From Bacteroidales bacterium (lineage in GTDB: Bacteria; Bacteroidota; Bacteroidia; Bacteroidales; F082): DNA of 39,718 nt. Each line of letters starts with the position of its first letter. The stretch's first letter is position 1. This document shows positions 13,448 to 22,573 of this stretch, piece after piece. The notes below the pieces were generated by a model. That model was not told the origin of the DNA, did no database searches, and worked only from the letters and a program-made list of their open reading frames with translations. The stretch is from NCBI GenBank assembly GCA_016290215.1, contig JAEETH010000028.1, positions 1 through 39,718 of the forward strand, written 5' to 3'. The position numbers and the translations under genes were made by a program.

Positions 13448-13863
13448 AACAACAGCGCTATTTACTCGACACATGCATTTGCGCATACTGGCTTCGTGAC
13501 AAGTATGACGTGAAATTCCGTATCAATGAGGTTGGCATGGAGAATTGTTATATTTCCGAGATTACCATCGCTGAGTTGAAATTCGGTATGGTTTACGGAA
13601 AGTTGAAAGGAGGCCCAAAATACAAAGACCAAAAGCTGGAGGAGTTTTTCGGCAACATCAATATTCTCCCAACCGCTCCTGCCTATAACCTTTTTGCCGA
13701 GGAAAAAGCGCGGTTGAAAATCGCCGGCACTCCTTCAAGCGATTTTGACCTCCTCATTGGCTGCACAGCCGTCGCCCATGACATGGTGATGGTGACACAA
13801 AATGTGAAAGACTTCGCGAATATCAAGGACATTCGTATTGAGAATTGGATAGACAAGCATTAA
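13444..13863 (+). CDS. PIN-domain ribonuclease toxin, VapC type
   Basis: I use the start at 13444 (MKQQRYLLDTCICAYWLRD), whose ATG overlaps the antitoxin stop. The 139-residue length is normal for VapC. The acidic active-site residues are in place: D in LLDTCICAYW, E in ISEITIAELKFG, D in SDFDLLIGCTA and the terminal pattern TQNVKDFANIKDIRIENW. Such enzymes bind Mg2+ and cut tRNA or other structured RNA when the antitoxin is lost; the target here is not readable. A strong hairpin terminator follows at 13892-13922. Confidence 0.92.
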   Translation: MKQQRYLLDTCICAYWLRDKYDVKFRINEVGMENCYISEITIAELKFGMVYGKLKGGPKYKDQKLEEFFGNINILPTAPAYNLFAEEKARLKIAGTPSSDFDLLIGCTAVAHDMVMVTQNVKDFANIKDIRIENWIDKH

Positions 13864-13891
13864 CAATCCATCTCTATAAAGAGTTGTTTTG

Positions 13892-13922
13892 AGAGGGTGA
13901 CTTGCTTTAATAGTCACCCTCT
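13892..13922 (+). terminator. Terminator of the VapC operon
   Basis: Perfect 11-bp arms AGAGGGTGACT (13892-13902) and AGTCACCCTCT (13912-13922) enclose a 9-nt loop, followed by TGTATATTAAATT. The U-tract is imperfect but the stem is very strong. Confidence 0.75.
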
Positions 13923-13971
13923 TGTATATTAAATTGGTATAAGTGGGCTTCTGAAAAACAAGCAAAAGGAA

Positions 13972-14036
13972 ACTCCTACGGAGTACATCTTGTTGAATTA
14001 TTGTACTTTGTTATTAAAAGGAAGCTCCTACGGAGC
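13972..14036. repeat. Two small hairpins with a compensated base pair
   Basis: ACTCC-TAC-GGAGT (13972-13984) and GCTCC-TAC-GGAGC (14024-14036) share the AAAGGAA lead and the loop. The closing pair is A-T in one and G-C in the other. This is a short dispersed Bacteroidales-style intergenic repeat. Confidence 0.8.
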
Positions 14037-14068
14037 AATTTTTAGAAATTCCCATAAGTAAATATCCA

Positions 14069-14237
14069 AAATTAAACTGCAATATCTTTTGACTTCGGGA
14101 CGATGACTTATGACTATGACAATGACCGCTTCAACCAAGGGCTGAAACTTCAGCATCCCCGTGGAAACGGTCATAGTCATTGTCAATGCTCATAGTCAAA
14201 AAGTCTCGTAGTCTCGTGTCCAATATGTAAACTAATT
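14069..14237 (+). repeat. Palindromic element, site D
   Basis: The same organisation as site C, beginning AAATTAAACTGCAATATC and ending CCAATATGTAAACTAATTC. It is nearly identical to site C over the central 150 bp and is followed directly by site E. Confidence 0.93.
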
Positions 14238-14238
14238 C

Positions 14239-14418
14239 AAATTAAACTGCAATATCTTTTGACTTCGGGACGATGACTTATGACTATGACCGCTTCAACC
14301 AAGGGCTGAAACTTCAGCATCCCCGTGGAAACGGTCATAGTCATTGTCAATGGTCATAGTCAAAAAGTCTCGTAGTCTCGTGTCAATATGTAAACTAAAT
14401 ATACTCATCCACTTAAAA
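14239..14418 (+). repeat. Palindromic element, site E
   Basis: A third near-identical copy, 170 bp after site D. It lacks the ACAATGACC part of the left arm, so its palindrome is shorter on that side. The right flank TAAACTAAATATACTCATCC resembles the inverted left flank of site B. Confidence 0.93.
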
Positions 14419-14423
14419 ACGCA

Positions 14424-14505
14424 TTTTTGTACCAAAAGCAACATTTTTGTACTAAAAGCAATGTTTTTTGTACTAAAAGCAATGTATTTGTACTAAAAGC
14501 AATGT
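14424..14505 (+). repeat. Four phased direct repeats of TTTTGTACYAAAAGCAAY
   Basis: The GTAC centres fall at 14429, 14449, 14470 and 14490, that is 20, 21 and 20 bp apart, close to two helical turns. Each unit reads TTTGTACTAAAAGCAATG with small changes and contains an imperfect TTTTGTAC/TAAAAG dyad. Such phased copies on one DNA face suggest cooperative protein binding, just upstream of the candidate promoter at 14526. Confidence 0.85.
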
Positions 14506-14525
14506 CTTATTTTTTGGATTGTCTC

Positions 14526-14533
14526 TACCTTTG
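14526..14533 (+). promoter_or_regulatory. Candidate -7 box for the small membrane ORF
   Basis: TACCTTTG matches TAnnTTTG and lies 20 bp before the ATG at 14554. No -33 box is found at normal spacing. The phased direct repeats end about 20 bp upstream, as expected for activator sites. Confidence 0.5.
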
Positions 14534-14553
14534 AAGTGTTAAAAGCAAAAGGC

Positions 14554-14913
14554 ATGAACCCTGTCATCCAATTCATCGTCGAACATGCAGCTGAGTGCAT
14601 CGTTGGTGCGGTCATCCTCATCGCATTTGGGATGCTCTATGGGCTGATATGGCGCACTGTCAAATCTGAACGCCCTGAGAAACCGGAGAAGGACGCAGCC
14701 ATAGACCCCAGCCAGCACGCAAGCCCGAGCAGGGATGACATGGCTGCTGCGGCAAAGCCCCGTAGGGGCGACAGGACCTTAAGCAGGCGACGTGAGTCCC
14801 TGCGCGACGTGAGTCCATGCGACAACGCAGCCATAGATCCCAGCCAGCACGCAAGCCCAAGCAGGGATGACATGGCTGCTGCGGCAAAGCCCCGTAGGGG
14901 CGCAGGACCTTAA
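14554..14913 (+). CDS. Small one-helix membrane protein with a repeat-derived tail
   Basis: The ATG at 14554 gives MNPVIQFIVEHAAECIVGAV and continues ILIAFGMLYGLIWRTVKSER. It is a single hydrophobic segment (about residues 15-34) with a basic end, so probably an inner-membrane peptide of about 45-50 residues. From residue 48 on the frame runs through two copies of the GCAGCCAT repeat (AAIDPSQHASPSRDDMAAAA appears twice), 132 bp apart, so the frame stays open. The native stop was probably lost when the repeats came in, or the whole frame is fortuitous. A promoter box and phased repeats precede it, which favours a real gene. No family is recognised. Confidence 0.5.
   Translation: MNPVIQFIVEHAAECIVGAVILIAFGMLYGLIWRTVKSERPEKPEKDAAIDPSQHASPSRDDMAAAAKPRRGDRTLSRRRESLRDVSPCDNAAIDPSQHASPSRDDMAAAAKPRRGAGP
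14695..14902. repeat. Structured repeat, family GCAGCCAT/ATGGCTGC, copies 2 and 3
   Basis: Copies at 14695-14770 and 14827-14902 are nearly identical and 132 bp apart. Each has the outer arms GCAGCCAT/ATGGCTGC, an inner pairing (ATCCC/GGGAT in the second) and the hairpin GCCCC-GTA-GGGGC. Relative to the copy at 5993 both inner stems have changed sequence while keeping pairing, apart from one mismatch in the 14695 copy. Confidence 0.88.
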
Positions 14914-14956
14914 GCAGGCGGTTTCAACCCCTGCTTTTACACCACAGCAGCCACAC

Positions 14957-15019
14957 CGTGACAGCCCTACAACTGAACAACTGAACAACTGAACAACTAC
15001 CAACTAAATACATATCAAT
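14957..15019 (+). repeat. Conserved leader cassette before the first surface-protein gene
   Basis: The block CACACCGTGACAGCCCTACA, then three to four ACAACTGAAC units and TACCAACTAAATACATATCA, ends directly at the ATG. The same cassette precedes the genes at 22653 and 29247 (22590-22652 and 29190-29246). It may act as a shared leader or recombination homology. Confidence 0.85.
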
Positions 15020-18000
15020 ATGAAAAAACCTCTACAACTCAAACAAGTCCTCGCCGCACTGCTGACGATAGCGGCACTCGCTTCAGGACTTACCGCGCAA
15101 GCCACGGTCCAGGCTGGTATCATGATGCAAGGTCTGGCACGAACCGTTAACAACGAGACAAGGTTCGCCTTTGTCATCCAATCGGACTGGGGCGGTGATC
15201 AAATCACCAATCAGACTGGTTCAAGCTACACATTCAGTAACGCTACAATGATCCACGGGACTGTCGACGTCACCCTCAACGGCAAGCTCAACTTCCAGGT
15301 AGGGACCGCTTTCGCCGACGTTATCACCGGCAGCTCGTTCACGGTGACCATCGAAAGCAGCTCGCTGTGGTTCTATGGTGCCACGGTTCAAACAAAAAAC
15401 GGCACCAACGTCTCGGGTTGCTCCGCCTCGGTGAGCAGCAACAGGCATACGCTCACCGTCACCATCCCGTCGGGCAAGACCTTCGGCGCTGTGATTCTCG
15501 ACTACGTGTCCAACCCACCGATGACTAACAGCAATACAACGGTCACCGTGCCGCAAGGCAACTATTGGGTGAGCAACTCCAATCACAAGCCAAAACCTGA
15601 ACCTACCGTTGTCTATGGTCAAACTACCCTCGTCAAGGATACCGACTACACCCTCGCGTGGAGCAACAACAGCAGTGCCGGCACTGGCACCGTTACCGTC
15701 ACCGGCATCGGCAACTACGCTGGTTCGGCCACGGGTATCTTCTACATTCGCTGGGCAATATACTACGTCCATTTCGACAAAAACCACGACGATGCCACTG
15801 GTACGATAAGCGACCAGGCCTTCATCTACAACACTGCGCAAGCCCTCACCGCCAATACATTCAGCCGTGCAGGCTACTCATTCGACGGCTGGAGCACTAC
15901 GTCAAATGGCGCAGTGACCTACACCGACGGCCAGAGCGTGAACAACCTCACTGCCGAAGATGGCCAAACCGTCACGCTTTACGCCCAATGGACCCCCATC
16001 ACCTATAATATTTCCTACGACCTCGCAGGTGGTAGCGTGACCACAGCCAACCCCACCACCTACCATATCGAGACGGCGACCTTCACCCTCAACAACCCCA
16101 CCCGCACGGGCTACACCTTTGCTGGCTGGACAGGTAGCAACGGCACCACGCCGCAAACTACGGTGACCATCAACCAGGGTTCCATTGGCGACCGCAGTTT
16201 TACCGCCAATTGGGCCCCCATCACCTATAATATTTCCTACGACCTCGACGGTGGCAGCGTGGCCACGGCCAACCCCACCAACTACACCATTGAAACACCG
16301 ACCTTCACGCTCACCAACCCGACCCGCACAGGTTACACCTTCGACGGCTGGACAGGCAGCAACGGTACCACGCCGCAAACCACGGTGACCATCGCCCAAG
16401 GCTCCATTGGCGACCGCAGCTATACCGCCAATTGGACCCCCATCACCTATAACATCACCTACGACCTCGACGGCGGCAGCGTGGCCACGGCTAACCCCAC
16501 CTCTTATAATGTTACGACCAACACCTTCACGCTGAACAACCCGACCAAGACAGGCTACACTTTCGACGGCTGGACAGGCAGCAACGGCAGCACACCACAA
16601 ACCACGGTGACCATCAACCAAGGCTCCATAGGCGACCTCAGCTATACCGCCCACTGGACCATCATCACCTACGATATCACCTATGACCTCGACGGCGGCA
16701 GCGTGGCCACTGCCAACCCCACCACATACGATGTGGAAACACCAACCTTCACGCTCACCAACCCGACCAAGACAGGCTACACCTTTGCGGGCTGGACAGG
16801 AAGTAACGGCAACACGCCACAAACCACGGTGACCATCACACAAGGCTCCATTGGCGACCGCAGCTACACAGCCCACTGGACGCTCAATACCTATAACATC
16901 GCCTACGACCTCGACGGCGGCAGCGTGGCCATGGCTAACCCCACCACCTACAACATTACGACCAACACCTTCACCCTGAATAACCCGACCAAGACAGGCT
17001 ACACCTTTGCGGGCTGGACGGGCACCGACCTTACCGAGGCCACCCAAACGGTGACCATCGCCCAAGGCTCTATAGGCGACCGCAGCTACACGGCTAACTG
17101 GACCCTCATCACTTACAACCTCACCTACGACCTCGACGGCGGCAGCGTGGCCATGGCTAACCCCACCACCTACGACGTTACGACCAACACCTTCACGCTG
17201 AATAACCCGACCAAGACAGGCTACACCTTTGCGGGCTGGACGGGGACCGACCTTACCGAGGCCACCCAAACGGTAACCATCGCCCAAGGCTCGACGGGCG
17301 ACCTCAGCTATACGGCCCACTGGACCATCATCACCTACAACATCGCCTACGACCTCAATGGCGGCAGCGTGGCCACGGACAACCCCGTAACATATACCGT
17401 AGAGACCCCATCTTTCACCCTGATCAATCCGACACGTCCGCATTTCACCTTTGCAGGTTGGGCCGGCACGGATTTCGTCGATCCTACCACCACGGTCACC
17501 ATCGAGCAAGGCTCCACCGGCGACCGCAATTACTACGCCAACTGGACCCCGAACTTCTCTGAATTCTGGGGCAACGGCGACGGCAGCCAGGAGTATCCTT
17601 ACATCATCACCGACACCATCGGTCTCAATATGCTGGCCACATTGGTGAACGAAGGTTATGACCTTGGTGATAATAAAACATACTTCGAGCTGGGCGCCGA
17701 TATTCAATATGACAACACCGTTGATAATAACTATAAGTGTATAGGGAATGGAGAAGGCGGTTATCATTCTTTCAGCGAAGTATTCGATGGAAAAGGCTAT
17801 ACAATCAGCGGCATACGTATGTTAAGTAGCAGACTTGCACAAGGTCTCTTTGGTTGGAGCTGGGGTGGTACTGTGAAAAACGTCATCCTTACCGACGCCA
17901 TCTTCTCGGGCAGTGGATATTATGCAGGCGGCATTGTGGGTTACAATCAAGGCACTGTCGAAAACTGCCTTGTTATCGATGTGACAGTTGGTGGAAACGG

Positions 18001-21000
18001 GGATCATGGAGCTGTCGTAGGTGTCAACGACCAAGGCACTGTCACCAACAGCTACTACCGCAACTGCACCGTGGGCAGCGAGAGCAATTTGAGCAACGCC
18101 CACATCGTCACCGCAGGCGATTATGTGACGGCAAGCATTGAAGACTATTCCGCGGGCATCGAATATGACGGCACATTGTACGCTCCCGTTGATGCCATCG
18201 TCAGCCTCAACTTAGGCAATTCCGCACCGGCAGGAATCTTATTTGACCATTACATCGCCAGCGCCGGCACATTAACTGGTACGGAGAACCCCTATTCGCT
18301 CACCATGCCCGCCGAAGATGTCACCATCAATGCAACCTTGAAAGTGCCTTACATCGATGCCGACGGCAACCAGCAGACATGCACCGACTTCACCATTATC
18401 GAGAGCAGTGAAAGTGATGTCAACTTAGGCACTAGTGGCCAAGATGAATGGTATGTAGTGAGTGGCAATGTCACCATCAACGGCCAACTCTTCTTAAGTG
18501 GCTTCAACAGCCACCTCATTCTCTGCGATGGCGCCACGTTGAACATCAATCATACCAACAACGCTGATGGTCTTTTTAGTAATAATCTTATCATTTATGG
18601 ACAATCGGTTGGCAACGGCACCCTCACCGCCAGCGCCCCGTGGAGTGGCATTAATACCAACAACGGCTTAACCATCAATGGCGGCATCATCAGTGCCACC
18701 AGCACAACCTCCACTGGCTTACTTGCGGGCAACGACCTCACTATCAACCGAGGCAGCATCACCGCCCATGGGCACTACGATGGCATGAGAGGCCAAAACG
18801 TTATCATCAACGGCGGCATCGTCAACGCCACCAATGGCGAGGGCAGTAACAGCTACGGTATTAAAGCCAACTTAGACATCACCCTCGGCTACACCGAGCT
18901 CACCGACCGCATCACCGCCAGCAGCTACAAATCATACGACGGCACCATCAGCGTGAAAGCCGGCCAAGCCCTTTACGATGGCACGGCGGCAGCCTACAGT
19001 GGCACGCTCAACAGTACGCAGATCGATGCCATTGCGGGCAAGACCTTAGAGCCTTGCTTCATCCTTACGCTGCCTGAGCTTGTGAATGCCACCGGCGTCA
19101 TCAGCCAGGAGGACACCACCGCCTACGCCTTGGCTGGAGCCGAAATCACCCTTGCGGCTGCCGAGGGCTACGAAATCACCGACGGCACCACGAGCTTCAC
19201 CATGCCTGCCCAAAATGTCGTTTCGGATGTCACGGTGGAAGTCATCACCTATAATATTTCCTACGACCTCGCCGGTGGCAGCTTGACCACCGCCAACCCC
19301 ACCACCTACAATATCGAGACGGAGCCCTTCACCCTCAACAACCCCACCCGCGAAGGCTACACCTTCACTGGCTGGACAGGCACCGACCTCGATGAGCCGA
19401 CCATGACCGTCACCATCGCGCAGGGTTCCATTGGCGACCGCAGCTACACCGCCACATGGAGCACCGACGCTTACACCATCACCTACGACCTCGCGGGCGG
19501 CAGCGTGGCCACCGCCAACCCTACCACCTACAATATCGAGACGGAGACCTTCATCCTCAACAACCCCACCCGCCAAGGTTATACCTTTGCAGGCTGGACA
19601 GGCACCGACCTCGATGAGCCGACCATGAACGTCACCATCGCACAAGGCTCAACGGGCGACCGCAGCTACACCGCCACTTGGTCGCTGCTGCCTGTCACCT
19701 ATATCGATGCCGACGGCGTTGAACATACGCTCTATGACTATACCTTGCTCGAAGGCAGCGAAGAATATATCGAATATGGCGACGATTATTGGGAGGAAGA
19801 TTGGTATGTGGTGGCCCACGATGTGACCTACAACGATGGTTTTGCTTTCTTTGGAATCGCAAACCTGATCTTGATGGACGGCGCCACATTGACTGTAACA
19901 AATGTATCAGAAAACCATTCAAATGTATCTTCTAACATCCTTACCATCTACGTCCAGTCGGGCGGCACAGGCGCCATTGTCGGTGAAAATACTCAGATAT
20001 ACTCACGCGGTAGTATGACCATTCTTGGCGGAAACATTACCCTGTCAGGCTATTCTCATGGTCTGTATTCCAATTATATTATGAACATCTTTGGGGGCCA
20101 AATTTCCATTGAAGCAGAATCGGAATGTATTTATGCTGAGAATGATGTAACGATCAACGGCGGTGAGGTCTCAGCTACCATGACCGGGAATGGGAATGCC
20201 ATCTGTGGTCATCATGTTGTCATCAACGGCGGCGTAGTCACGACAACCAACCAACAAGGCTATGGAAATGGAATCTATGGTTACTACGATGTCACCATCA
20301 ACGGCGGTGTTGTCACGACAACCAACCAACAAGGCTATGGAATCTATGGTTACTACGAGGTCACCATCAACGGCGGCTTGGTCACGGCAAACGCCACCGA
20401 GGGCGCTTACGGCATCGGTGTCGAGTATTCTTACCGCATCATCACCCTGGGCTGGACCAACGAGACCGACCGCATCACTTCCGACAGCTATTATGGCGAG
20501 GTGACTATTGCCACAGGGCAAGCCTTTAGCGACGAAGCGGGCAACTACTACATGTTTACCCTCAACGACAGCCAAGTGGCAGCCATTTCGGGACAAACGC
20601 TCATCCCGTTCACCGACTTCGACACGCCTTTCGCCATCACCTACGAGACCAACGGCGGCACCCTGCCTGATGGTTATCCGACAACCTACACCTTTGCCGA
20701 AACCGTCACCCTGCCCATACCCACCAAGGAGGACTACACCTTCTTGGGCTGGTACGACAATGCCGATTTCGAAGGCTATCCCGTCGCTGAAATCACCGCC
20801 GGCACCGCATTGGGCGCCAAGACCTTCTACGCTTATTGGGCACCTAAATACACCAACGTGACTTACCTCGATGCCGACGGCCAACCGCAGACCGTCCGCG
20901 CCACGGTTCTCTATGGCGACGTAAATTATACGGGTGTTTACGAAGGAGGTGTTTATACGATTTTGGCTAAGTCCGATTATTGGGTTTTTTACGATCTTCT

Positions 21001-22555
21001 CCGCTTCACCGGCGACGCAACGCTCATCCTGCCCGATGAAGGTGAGTTAGTTATTGGTGTGACCAAAGGAACCACCGATGAAGAATATGGCCTTTTTGTC
21101 GATGGCAATCTCACCATCTTTGGACAGGAGATGGGATCGGGAACATTATTTCTCGGATCAATCAATGCAGAGGGCAATGTCAACATTTATGGAGGCCGAA
21201 TTAGTTGTTGGAGTGTTATTGCATCAAACGACGGCAACGGCACCATCACCCTCAGCTGGACGTCACCATATAACTATATTTCATCTCAATACAGCGGCAC
21301 CGTGGTTCTTGCCAAAGATTTTATAACCGACGATTACGATGCAGAAAGTCCTATAATAATTCCCGCAGGACAGGTGAGCGACATCGCCACCATCAACGGC
21401 AAGTTGCTCTATCCATATATCGAAACCATGGATGTCAGCTATATCGACGAGAACGGCGCGACACACACTGTCAACGCCCGTGTGCTCTACGGCGGTGAGA
21501 CCACTCTCGATGGAGGATACTACACCTATTTAGGTGAAGAAGTTTATTTCCGTCAAACACTCAGCTTTGACGGAAACACCACGCTCATCATACCTGACGA
21601 TTCGTATTTGTATATTGACGATTGGTACAATAGTGGACACATTGAAGGCAACGGTATTGCTGTCGATGGCAATTTGTCCATCTATGGTCAGGCGGGTCTC
21701 GATGGCCATATTGACATAAGCGCTACAGTCTCCTTCTATGCCACGGGCGATGTCACTGTCAGCAATGTGGATTTTTCTGACCGTCCTTATACTACTAACG
21801 GCATCCTCTGCGGCGGCGACATCCTTATTGCGGGTGGTTGGTTCTATTCGTTTGGCATCCTCAACGCCAACGATGGCAACGGAACTATCACCTTGGGTTA
21901 TCTTACCGAAGGTGACGCAATCCAAGCTTATGATTATGAAGGAACCGTGGTCATCAGGGAAGGCCAGACCATGCAGGATTGGTATGACGGAATCTATAGC
22001 GGCACGCTCACGTCGGAAGAGGTGGCCAATATTGCAGGAAAGGATCTGGTTCCTTACATTGAACCCATCACGCTCACCGTGGAAGGATATGGCGAAAGCA
22101 ATGGTGGCTGGGTGTTTATCGCCTCGCCGATGCTGAAGGATGTGAAGCCCACAGAGGTTGAGAACATCTTCAGTGCCTCGGAGTACGACCTTTACCGCTT
22201 CGACCAGAGCCAAACCGACGAGGAGTGGCAGAACTTCGTAGCCCTTCCCAACAGCCTTGTGAACGGCCAGGGTTACCTCTATGCCTCAAAGGAGACGGTG
22301 GAGTTAAGCTTCAATGGTGTGGCAAATCCCGCCAGTTCGGAGGAGCTTACCCTCAACGCCGGCTGGAACCTGGTGGGCAACCCGTTTGCCAGCAATGCCA
22401 CCCTCGACAGGGAATACTACGTGATGAACCAAGACGGCACAGGCATCAATCCTGAGCCCATACCGTTCACTACGCCCATACCGCCCTGCACGGCAGTGTT
22501 CGTGAAGGCCGAAACCGATGGTGAAACGGTGGTTTTCAGTAGGGTAACGGAATGA
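15020..22555 (+). CDS. Giant secreted InlB B-repeat surface protein (2511 residues)
   Basis: A signal peptide (MKKPLQLKQVLAALLTIAAL, cleavage near TAQA) is followed by a beta-sandwich region (to about 310) with a YGQTTLVKDTDYTL segment like MBG/YDG domains. Seven tandem 74-residue Listeria-Bacteroides (Flg_new/B) repeats lie at about 328-845, each with YDLDGGSVATANP and GYTFAGWTG. Residues about 850-1040 hold GLUG-like motifs (GGIVGYNQGTVENC). The rest mixes further B-repeats with beta-helix segments rich in VTINGG, like Cthe_2159-type carbohydrate-binding domains. The end, GWNLVGNPFASNATLDREYY to VVFSRVTE, stops where the related protein at 22653 goes on to a T9SS sorting domain, so surface attachment is uncertain. 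Its first 970 bp and last 190 bp are shared with the gene at 29247. The probable role is adhesion or glycan binding. Confidence 0.9.
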   Translation: MKKPLQLKQVLAALLTIAALASGLTAQATVQAGIMMQGLARTVNNETRFAFVIQSDWGGDQITNQTGSSYTFSNATMIHGTVDVTLNGKLNFQVGTAFADVITGSSFTVTIESSSLWFYGATVQTKNGTNVSGCSASVSSNRHTLTVTIPSGKTFGAVILDYVSNPPMTNSNTTVTVPQGNYWVSNSNHKPKPEPTVVYGQTTLVKDTDYTLAWSNNSSAGTGTVTVTGIGNYAGSATGIFYIRWAIYYVHFDKNHDDATGTISDQAFIYNTAQALTANTFSRAGYSFDGWSTTSNGAVTYTDGQSVNNLTAEDGQTVTLYAQWTPITYNISYDLAGGSVTTANPTTYHIETATFTLNNPTRTGYTFAGWTGSNGTTPQTTVTINQGSIGDRSFTANWAPITYNISYDLDGGSVATANPTNYTIETPTFTLTNPTRTGYTFDGWTGSNGTTPQTTVTIAQGSIGDRSYTANWTPITYNITYDLDGGSVATANPTSYNVTTNTFTLNNPTKTGYTFDGWTGSNGSTPQTTVTINQGSIGDLSYTAHWTIITYDITYDLDGGSVATANPTTYDVETPTFTLTNPTKTGYTFAGWTGSNGNTPQTTVTITQGSIGDRSYTAHWTLNTYNIAYDLDGGSVAMANPTTYNITTNTFTLNNPTKTGYTFAGWTGTDLTEATQTVTIAQGSIGDRSYTANWTLITYNLTYDLDGGSVAMANPTTYDVTTNTFTLNNPTKTGYTFAGWTGTDLTEATQTVTIAQGSTGDLSYTAHWTIITYNIAYDLNGGSVATDNPVTYTVETPSFTLINPTRPHFTFAGWAGTDFVDPTTTVTIEQGSTGDRNYYANWTPNFSEFWGNGDGSQEYPYIITDTIGLNMLATLVNEGYDLGDNKTYFELGADIQYDNTVDNNYKCIGNGEGGYHSFSEVFDGKGYTISGIRMLSSRLAQGLFGWSWGGTVKNVILTDAIFSGSGYYAGGIVGYNQGTVENCLVIDVTVGGNGDHGAVVGVNDQGTVTNSYYRNCTVGSESNLSNAHIVTAGDYVTASIEDYSAGIEYDGTLYAPVDAIVSLNLGNSAPAGILFDHYIASAGTLTGTENPYSLTMPAEDVTINATLKVPYIDADGNQQTCTDFTIIESSESDVNLGTSGQDEWYVVSGNVTINGQLFLSGFNSHLILCDGATLNINHTNNADGLFSNNLIIYGQSVGNGTLTASAPWSGINTNNGLTINGGIISATSTTSTGLLAGNDLTINRGSITAHGHYDGMRGQNVIINGGIVNATNGEGSNSYGIKANLDITLGYTELTDRITASSYKSYDGTISVKAGQALYDGTAAAYSGTLNSTQIDAIAGKTLEPCFILTLPELVNATGVISQEDTTAYALAGAEITLAAAEGYEITDGTTSFTMPAQNVVSDVTVEVITYNISYDLAGGSLTTANPTTYNIETEPFTLNNPTREGYTFTGWTGTDLDEPTMTVTIAQGSIGDRSYTATWSTDAYTITYDLAGGSVATANPTTYNIETETFILNNPTRQGYTFAGWTGTDLDEPTMNVTIAQGSTGDRSYTATWSLLPVTYIDADGVEHTLYDYTLLEGSEEYIEYGDDYWEEDWYVVAHDVTYNDGFAFFGIANLILMDGATLTVTNVSENHSNVSSNILTIYVQSGGTGAIVGENTQIYSRGSMTILGGNITLSGYSHGLYSNYIMNIFGGQISIEAESECIYAENDVTINGGEVSATMTGNGNAICGHHVVINGGVVTTTNQQGYGNGIYGYYDVTINGGVVTTTNQQGYGIYGYYEVTINGGLVTANATEGAYGIGVEYSYRIITLGWTNETDRITSDSYYGEVTIATGQAFSDEAGNYYMFTLNDSQVAAISGQTLIPFTDFDTPFAITYETNGGTLPDGYPTTYTFAETVTLPIPTKEDYTFLGWYDNADFEGYPVAEITAGTALGAKTFYAYWAPKYTNVTYLDADGQPQTVRATVLYGDVNYTGVYEGGVYTILAKSDYWVFYDLLRFTGDATLILPDEGELVIGVTKGTTDEEYGLFVDGNLTIFGQEMGSGTLFLGSINAEGNVNIYGGRISCWSVIASNDGNGTITLSWTSPYNYISSQYSGTVVLAKDFITDDYDAESPIIIPAGQVSDIATINGKLLYPYIETMDVSYIDENGATHTVNARVLYGGETTLDGGYYTYLGEEVYFRQTLSFDGNTTLIIPDDSYLYIDDWYNSGHIEGNGIAVDGNLSIYGQAGLDGHIDISATVSFYATGDVTVSNVDFSDRPYTTNGILCGGDILIAGGWFYSFGILNANDGNGTITLGYLTEGDAIQAYDYEGTVVIREGQTMQDWYDGIYSGTLTSEEVANIAGKDLVPYIEPITLTVEGYGESNGGWVFIASPMLKDVKPTEVENIFSASEYDLYRFDQSQTDEEWQNFVALPNSLVNGQGYLYASKETVELSFNGVANPASSEELTLNAGWNLVGNPFASNATLDREYYVMNQDGTGINPEPIPFTTPIPPCTAVFVKAETDGETVVFSRVTE
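16001..17554 (+). repeat. Seven tandem 222-bp units coding B-repeats
   Basis: Units start at 16001, 16223, 16445, 16667, 16889, 17111 and 17333 with no length change. Units five and six are almost identical at DNA level over GGCTACACCTTTGCGGGCTG and the following 80 bp, which points to recent amplification or gene conversion. Confidence 0.93.
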
Positions 22556-22573
22556 TGAATGCGGAATGATGAA

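Noticed and set aside
14424..14505. Plasmid or chromosome replication origin based on iteron-like repeats
   Set aside because: No replication initiator, DnaA boxes or partition genes are visible nearby; regulator sites are the simpler reading.
15902..17767. 621-codon minus-strand frame opposite the B-repeats
   Set aside because: It mirrors the 222-bp periodicity of the plus-strand gene, and its valine/glycine/alanine-rich content is a codon shadow. The plus-strand frame has signal peptide, domains and homologous neighbours.
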